Shown: in pieces, positions 14,130 through 18,570 of the stretch
Position numbering within the stretch: position 1 is the stretch's first letter
How the letters are laid out: the number at the start of each line of letters is the position of its first letter
Assembly: GCA_002399505.1 (NCBI GenBank)
Contig: DHDT01000047.1
Coordinates: 866 to 19,435 of the forward strand
From: Caryophanales bacterium UBA4869
GTDB lineage: Bacteria; Bacillota_I; Bacilli_A; RFN20; CAG-288
Direction of reading: 5' to 3'
DNA length: 18,570 bases
The notes under the pieces: model-generated
The model's database searches: none
What the model was told of the DNA's origin: nothing
The model's input: only the letters and a program-made list of their open reading frames with translations
Translations under genes and position numbers: made by a program

Positions 14130-14843
14130 TTATTTGCCGTCTCCGGCAATGAATTCAGTGAAACGGAGAGCAAAGTCCTTCTTCTGACTTCGGGAAAGAT
14201 AGATTACCTTGTTATTGTCCAAGGTCACCTGACTTCCTGATATCGACGAGACCCTTCTCAGGTTGATGAGCTGGGAAGAGTTCCCTTTGCTGAATCCATA
14301 TCCGATGTATTCTTCCTCGATTGAGGAAAGGCTTCCCCACTGAGGATAATCGCCTTTGTCGGTATGGTAGACCAATTGGTGATTGTAGACTTCGATATAG
14401 GCTATCTCATCGACGTTGATCTTGACGATTGAGCCGGAATTGTTGATAGTGATGTCATTTCTGATTTTATATCCGCATTTGTTGATGGCTCTTTTAAGCA
14501 TGGTTGAGAAGGAGTAGTAAGTGATTGGCTTAGCGACAAAGTCGAAGGCATTGACAGAATAGCCCTTGATGGCGTATTTGGCTAAGTTGGTCAAAAAGAT
14601 CAGAACGACTTCCGAGTCTCTTTCTCTCAGTTTTGCTGAGACATCAAGACCATTCATCTCCGGCAGATCGATATCCATGAAGATGATATCGAATTCAGCT
14701 TTGTATTCTTCGAGGAAGGAGACCCCGCTGTTGAAATAATGAACATCGAAAACACTGTTGTTCTCGGTTTGATATTTGCTGACATATTCTTTGAACAAAG
14801 AAGTATCGCTTTTACTGTCTTCAACTACGGCGATGCGAATCAT
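14130..14843 (-). CDS. LytTR-family response regulator (AgrA-like class)
   Basis: A 237-residue cytosolic DNA-binding regulator. The receiver domain (1-120) has the acidic pocket VVED (Glu8, Asp9), phosphoacceptor Asp57 in FMDIDLPEMNGL, and Lys105 in FVAKPI. Residues about 130-232 form the LytTR domain, including IAYIEVYNHQLVYHT and the SQLINLRRVSSIS stretch. Such regulators bind paired direct repeats, often for surface, secretion or competence functions. It is transcribed first in the pair from a good promoter, with GAGAGG 10 nt before the ATG. The plausible target is the repeat pair at 12461-12497. Confidence 0.93.
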   Translation of the reverse strand: MIRIAVVEDSKSDTSLFKEYVSKYQTENNSVFDVHYFNSGVSFLEEYKAEFDIIFMDIDLPEMNGLDVSAKLRERDSEVVLIFLTNLAKYAIKGYSVNAFDFVAKPITYYSFSTMLKRAINKCGYKIRNDITINNSGSIVKINVDEIAYIEVYNHQLVYHTDKGDYPQWGSLSSIEEEYIGYGFSKGNSSQLINLRRVSSISGSQVTLDNNKVIYLSRSQKKDFALRFTEFIAGDGK

Positions 14844-14884
14844 TTTGGTCTGACCTCTCAGTTGATATTATTATTATCATAAAT

Positions 14885-14913
14885 AATATACTTGGTTTAG
14901 GGTTTCTTTTCAA
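14885..14913 (-). promoter_or_regulatory. Promoter of the two-component operon
   Basis: On the minus strand: -35 TTGAAA (14908-14913), a 17-bp spacer and -10 TATATT (14885-14890). The start near 14878 gives a leader of about 35 nt. The GAGAGG ribosome binding site sits in the loop of a small CTGA/TCAG inverted repeat. Confidence 0.75.
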
Positions 14914-14943
14914 ATAATGACGCTGCTAGTTTGGAAAAGTATT

Positions 14944-14975
14944 GAAGAAAAGCCGATTCAATTTTGAATCGGCTT
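14944..14975 (-). terminator. Intrinsic terminator of the nuclease gene
   Basis: An 11-12 bp perfect inverted repeat (AGCCGATTCAA at 14951-14961 with TTGAATCGGCT at 14964-14974), followed on the minus strand by TTTCTT. It begins 5 bp after the TAA of the nuclease gene and insulates it from the two-component operon. Confidence 0.85.
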
Positions 14976-14979
14976 ATAG

Positions 14980-16965
14980 TTAGCTGTTCCAGACTAGGCG
15001 TTCAAGTCCGGGGTAATCGATATAGGGGTTGCGATTCTTCTGATATTTGAAGACAGCGCTGTTTCGGTTTACTTCCTTAGTGGAGACAGGATCATCTTCG
15101 GCCCATTTGAGATAGAGGTTCTTAGCCCAGGTTGATAAGGAAGGATAGGTGTTCTTAGCAAAGGAACCAAAAGAATAATTGGGAATCTTATCCTGATAGC
15201 AGGTGACAAAGTAGAAGTACATTCTGGCGAAGTCCCCTTTGTATTCTTCAGCTGGCTCACAGACATTCCCGCTGATTCCCAGGGTGTCTGAACTTCCGAC
15301 CAGGGTATTGTTGGATGATGTGAATCTGGAAGTCTTTACTTCGGCGTGAGGATAGTTGCTTCTTTTGCTATTGACATAGCCATCAGTAGGAACTACGTGG
15401 AAGGCATCAGTTTTCATCGGGGCTTTTTTTGAGAACACCGACTGAGGAATCGTGTGTTCACGATTATACATGTCGCCTTCTTTATTGTAGTTGCCGTTAT
15501 TGTCACTGGGTTTATAATGCTGATTGGAATACATATCCCAGATCTTTCCGTTTTCGTCTAAGTCGGAATCAAGATAGACTTTATATAATCCATCATATCC
15601 GACATTAGTGTGAGGAGAGATCTTCTTATATAACTGAGTTTTCAAAGTCTCACCCGTTGCCGTAAAATCAACCGAAGAACCATAGTAGTCCTTAGCCTCA
15701 TCTGACATGGGAGTGTCGACTTTTTCAGTGACCGTCACTAAAAGAGTATCAGTGATTTCAGTTCCTTTTGCCTTGCAGGTGATAGTGGTAGTTCCGATAT
15801 TGACACCCTGAACGACTCCGCCAGTACTGATAGTTGCGGCCTCAGTATTAGAGGAAGACCATTCGACTTTCTGGGAGGCATTATCAGGAAGGACCTTGGA
15901 AGTTAAGCGCAAAGAGCCATTGGCGGGAAGAGTGGCTTTTGATGAGGTGATTTTCACTGACTCGGGGTCAGCTGAAGGCTCGATCACTTCCTCTACTTCG
16001 ACAAGGGAGACGATGTTTAAAGGACAATATTTGTATTTGGTGTTATAACCGCCGATATATCCGACTACATCATAGGCAGTTCCAGGTTTGATAGTCAGAG
16101 AAGAAGAGGGATAGTTAGGTTCGATGACTGTCGAAGAACCAGGTACGTTCAGTTTATAGAACGTATTGCCGCTAGAAGTGATCTGTTCAGCTTTTGAAGA
16201 ACGATAACTATACTTGATTATATCTTTGGTTGTAAAAGATGTTTTCTTTGAAAAAGAATCAGAAATAGCTGAAGAAAGCTCTACAGGTTCTTGGACTGCA
16301 GGTCCTTCTCCTTCAAGAAGAGTGATTTCGAGAGCAGTCTGTTTGCCAGTGAACTGAAGAGCGCTGTTATAAAGAGACACCTCTCCTTTGACAGAAACAT
16401 AGGATCCTTCATCATAGGTGACAGGACCATTGGTGAAAACATAAATAGAGGCGACACCGTCTGATAAGATGAAACCTTTTTCAGTGATGGCTTCAATGAT
16501 GCCAGAGGCTTCGATGTTAGTTCCGATTGCTGTGATCTTGGCAATAGAAGAAGAACTTAGGACTTGAACTTCGCAGGTAGCTTTTTTGTCATTGTAGGAG
16601 GCGGTGATTGTGGCGTTTCCGCTTTCGACACCAGTCACCTTGCCGTTTAAGACAGTAGCGACTGCGGAGTCAGAGCTTTGCCAGGAGACATCGGTTAAGG
16701 CCTGATCTTCGAAAGAAGCGACGAGCGTAAAGTCATCACCCTTTTCGATAGTCTTGGAAGTCAAAGACAGCTTGAGTCCAGAAGATATAGAGCTTGAGGA
16801 AGAAAGGCCATCTGATCCTTTGTCAGAGCTATCGGATGAGGAAATGAGAGAGGAAGAGGCATCACTTCCTGAAGAAGATACGAGAGAGGACGGATTATCA
16901 CCGCAGGAAGAAAGGATAGACGAAAAGACAACTAACGACAGGAATCCCAATTTCAGTTTTTTCAT
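14980..16965 (-). CDS. Endonuclease I-family lipoprotein with Ig-like and OB-fold-like domains
   Basis: A 661-residue surface nuclease. The signal ends at LSSC (Cys21), followed by a Ser-rich linker (22-63). Modules are: Big_2 Ig-like (about 64-137), OB-fold-like beta region (about 140-330, with SGIIEAITEKGFILSDG), second Big_2 (about 334-415), and C-terminal endonuclease I domain (about 420-661). The nuclease motif is YNREHTIPQSVF with His504 the predicted catalytic base, followed by DAFHVVPTDGYVNSKR (Asn532, Arg535) and the family's closing KNRNPYIDYPG. It should degrade extracellular DNA or RNA for nutrients or biofilm. No Shine-Dalgarno sequence is visible before the ATG, and the predicted leader is only about 20 nt. 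Confidence 0.92.
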   Translation of the reverse strand: MKKLKLGFLSLVVFSSILSSCGDNPSSLVSSSGSDASSSLISSSDSSDKGSDGLSSSSSISSGLKLSLTSKTIEKGDDFTLVASFEDQALTDVSWQSSDSAVATVLNGKVTGVESGNATITASYNDKKATCEVQVLSSSSIAKITAIGTNIEASGIIEAITEKGFILSDGVASIYVFTNGPVTYDEGSYVSVKGEVSLYNSALQFTGKQTALEITLLEGEGPAVQEPVELSSAISDSFSKKTSFTTKDIIKYSYRSSKAEQITSSGNTFYKLNVPGSSTVIEPNYPSSSLTIKPGTAYDVVGYIGGYNTKYKYCPLNIVSLVEVEEVIEPSADPESVKITSSKATLPANGSLRLTSKVLPDNASQKVEWSSSNTEAATISTGGVVQGVNIGTTTITCKAKGTEITDTLLVTVTEKVDTPMSDEAKDYYGSSVDFTATGETLKTQLYKKISPHTNVGYDGLYKVYLDSDLDENGKIWDMYSNQHYKPSDNNGNYNKEGDMYNREHTIPQSVFSKKAPMKTDAFHVVPTDGYVNSKRSNYPHAEVKTSRFTSSNNTLVGSSDTLGISGNVCEPAEEYKGDFARMYFYFVTCYQDKIPNYSFGSFAKNTYPSLSTWAKNLYLKWAEDDPVSTKEVNRNSAVFKYQKNRNPYIDYPGLERLVWNS

Positions 16966-16992
16966 AGTAGAAATATTTTATCAAATATGAGG

Positions 16993-17001
16993 ATTATATC
17001 A
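16993..17001 (-). promoter_or_regulatory. Extended -10 promoter of the nuclease gene
   Basis: On the minus strand TGATATAAT is a perfect -10 TATAAT preceded by TGn. The -35 position falls inside the terminator of the upstream gene and is poor. The start would be about 16986, giving a very short, AT-rich leader without a Shine-Dalgarno sequence. Confidence 0.7.
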
Positions 17002-17006
17002 ACACC

Positions 17007-17043
17007 AAAAAAGGAAACATGTGGAGTCCCCATATGTTTCCTT
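17007..17043 (-). terminator. Intrinsic terminator of the unknown lipoprotein gene
   Basis: On the minus strand AAGGAAACAT pairs with ATGTTTCCTT (17034-17043 with 17011-17020), continued by TGG/CCA after one mismatch and followed by a T run. The nuclease promoter starts within 10 bp, so the two genes are separate units packed tightly. Confidence 0.9.
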
Positions 17044-17057
17044 ACAGTATTCTTAAG

Positions 17058-18542
17058 TTATTCGTACCAGGTAGGCAGAGAAGTGGTTCCGATATTTGCC
17101 AATTGGAAGGTGATGATGTGTTCCTTGTTCTCATAGTTGTAGCCGGTCTTGATAAGTTTGATGCTCTTATCTTCGTTCAAGGTGATTTCAAGTCTCGAAG
17201 TCAGAGTCTCTAAGACCATGGAATCGGCTCCATAGACGTTGTTGTCGAAGTACTGTCCGATCGTATTAAGGAAGTAGTCTTCAATCACATAGGTATAGTC
17301 GCCGGTCTTTTTGAAGATATTGGGGGAGATATTGTAGAACTGAGGCATAGCTTCAGTAAAGGTATCGATGATATAGGGGGTAGAAGAAGATAGCTGAACC
17401 ACATGCCAAGAATAGGTGCCGTTGACATTTGTGTATTCATAGGCGTGATACTTGTTGTCTGAGTCTTCTTTGACTATACGATAATCGTAGTCGTCTCCTA
17501 AGACATAAGGCCCCGTATCAGTCTCGGGATTGTCGTGATGATGGAAGTAGACGATATCTTCGGTGTAATAGCCGGCGATATGATCAAGAAGAGTAAGCTT
17601 TGAGATGTCTCCTTTGTCTTCTTCTTTTTCCGGTACATCATAGAAGTCTTTGTAGTAGGTGAAGTTTGTCTTATCCTTTAAGGCCAGAAGTGCGGTTTCT
17701 AAGTCAGGATTGCTGTTGTTGAATTCACTTACGTGAGGAATAGAAGTGTCCTCAGGATAAGAATAAGTGACAGTCATCGTATTGAATCTACTGTAGGAGT
17801 CATCGATTTCATCGGGGACATCAAAGACGATAGAAGAGACACGGTCAGAGCTATCGACACTGATTGTGGCTCCTTTGATCTTATTCATGCCGATGGTGTT
17901 ATAGCATTTGGCCAGATAATCGGCCGAGTCGTTGTTGAGCGAGAAAGTTCCGTCTTCGTTTTTGCTGATGTCTCGATAGGAGATGTAGTCAAACGGATTC
18001 TTGAACTCAGTATCAAAGATAAGGGGAGTATATAGTTCATCTCCGTCTTCGTCATCATCGAGCATATAGGACTTGCTGGCGACATTGCCGATGGAGCATT
18101 CTTCAATATAGCTCTGCCCTTTTGAATCACGATGATAAGTGACTTTGGGGGAAGAGCTGTAACTGATGGTATTGGTGATAACCTCACCTGTGTCCTTATT
18201 GGTATCATATGATTTTTTAGAAGAGGTTATCGAATAGGCTCGCTCCTCTCCTTCATAGTAATAGCCGAAATCGAAAGTGTTCTCCAAGTTGACATCTGAT
18301 GCCAGAGAATCATTAGGCTTCAAGACCTGGACTGTCTGATACACGTGTACAAGATGAGTTGTCTTTCTGACTGAATTGACAATCTTCTTCACCGATTCGT
18401 TAATCGTCTGGGAAGAGCTGCTTTCTGAAGAGCTTTCAGACTGACTGCTGCTTGAAGAAGAGAAGGACGAAGGATTGGAACAGCTGACTGTCAGTCCAAG
18501 ACATAGAAGAGCCAGTGATAAGTGTTTAATCTGTTTTTTCAT
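17058..18542 (-). CDS. Ser-rich lipoprotein of unknown function
   Basis: A 494-residue predicted surface lipoprotein. MKKQIKHLSLALLCLGLTVSC is a lipoprotein signal with lipobox TVSC (Cys21), followed by a Ser/Glu linker (22-45). The rest is acidic, rich in Asp, Tyr, Ser and Thr with many predicted beta strands, and lacks membrane segments or a catalytic motif I recognise. It may contain two similar halves, since each begins with a helical stretch followed by Tyr-rich strands (about 46-260 and 275-494), but the similarity is weak. AGGAGG lies 9 nt before the ATG. The upstream region is outside the window, so its promoter and possible operon partners cannot be judged. Confidence 0.75.
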   Translation of the reverse strand: MKKQIKHLSLALLCLGLTVSCSNPSSFSSSSSSQSESSSESSSSQTINESVKKIVNSVRKTTHLVHVYQTVQVLKPNDSLASDVNLENTFDFGYYYEGEERAYSITSSKKSYDTNKDTGEVITNTISYSSSPKVTYHRDSKGQSYIEECSIGNVASKSYMLDDDEDGDELYTPLIFDTEFKNPFDYISYRDISKNEDGTFSLNNDSADYLAKCYNTIGMNKIKGATISVDSSDRVSSIVFDVPDEIDDSYSRFNTMTVTYSYPEDTSIPHVSEFNNSNPDLETALLALKDKTNFTYYKDFYDVPEKEEDKGDISKLTLLDHIAGYYTEDIVYFHHHDNPETDTGPYVLGDDYDYRIVKEDSDNKYHAYEYTNVNGTYSWHVVQLSSSTPYIIDTFTEAMPQFYNISPNIFKKTGDYTYVIEDYFLNTIGQYFDNNVYGADSMVLETLTSRLEITLNEDKSIKLIKTGYNYENKEHIITFQLANIGTTSLPTWYE

Positions 18543-18548
18543 TTTCCT

Positions 18549-18558
18549 GTTCCTCCTT
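18549..18558 (-). promoter_or_regulatory. Ribosome binding site of the unknown lipoprotein gene
   Basis: On the minus strand AAGGAGGAAC precedes the ATG, with AGGAGG about 9 nt away. This supports the start at 18542. Confidence 0.7.
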
Positions 18559-18570
18559 ATTCAGCAAAGC

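Noticed and set aside
12772..14843. A complete agr-type quorum-sensing locus
   Set aside because: Kinase and regulator are of the AgrC/AgrA class, but no agrB-like protease or agrD-like peptide gene is in the window; the genes next to them are a nuclease and a CBM-like lipoprotein.
1..18570. Mycoplasma-type code with TGA as Trp
   Set aside because: Trp is TGG in the genes, and TGA ends several genes exactly where coupling to the next start is expected.
1..18570. Insertion sequence, prophage, integron or CRISPR array
   Set aside because: No transposase, integrase or phage protein, and no regularly spaced repeats were found; the only mobile-like structure is the short inverted repeat at 4926-5111.

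Overview
The window reads like a chromosomal segment of a low-to-moderate GC Gram-positive bacterium of the Bacilli, close to the Erysipelotrichia/RFN20-type gut lineages that border the Mollicutes. The evidence is the Firmicutes-type atp gene order, an ATP synthase b subunit carrying a lipoprotein signal (known from mycoplasmas), many Ser-rich lipoproteins, and AT-rich spacers with textbook sigma-A promoters. TGA is used as a stop (for example at 3528-3530 and 4223-4225) and Trp is TGG, so the genetic code is standard and this is not a Mycoplasma. The genus is inference only.

Layout. 1-2354 (minus): start of the ATP synthase operon, with a small AtpI-position membrane protein, then atpB, atpE, atpF and the first part of atpH. 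2439-2728 (plus): a consensus promoter, tRNA-Val(GAC), a terminator, tRNA-Ser(TGA) and a second terminator. 2917-4788 (plus): a TetR-family repressor gene with a 29-bp near-palindrome over its transcription and translation start, translationally coupled to two polytopic membrane proteins (the second DUF2871-like), closed by a strong terminator. 4789-5230: a spacer between convergent operons that holds what looks like an unannotated type I toxin-antitoxin locus: a 27-residue hydrophobic peptide gene on plus, and a convergent RNA of about 70 nt on minus with its own consensus promoter and terminator. 5231-12190 (minus): a saccharolytic operon of a multidomain CBM-like lipoprotein, a calcineurin-like phosphoesterase lipoprotein and a circularly permuted GH3 glycosidase anchored in the membrane at both ends. 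12191-12771: spacer with a long structured leader and a pair of 16-bp direct repeats at 21-bp period. 12772-14890 (minus): a GHKL sensor kinase and LytTR response regulator. 14944-17000 (minus): an endonuclease I-family lipoprotein with Ig-like and OB-fold-like modules, as its own unit. 17007-18570 (minus): a lipoprotein of unknown function.

How it fits together. The right two thirds encode the cell surface: four lipoproteins or anchored enzymes acting on glycans, phosphoesters and nucleic acids, next to an AgrCA-like two-component system. The direct repeats upstream of the saccharolytic operon have the geometry of a LytTR site, so the simplest model is that this system switches on the neighbouring operon. 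The TetR unit is a self-contained, probably autoregulated module. The candidate toxin-antitoxin locus is the best candidate for something undescribed. No insertion sequence, phage gene or CRISPR array was seen.
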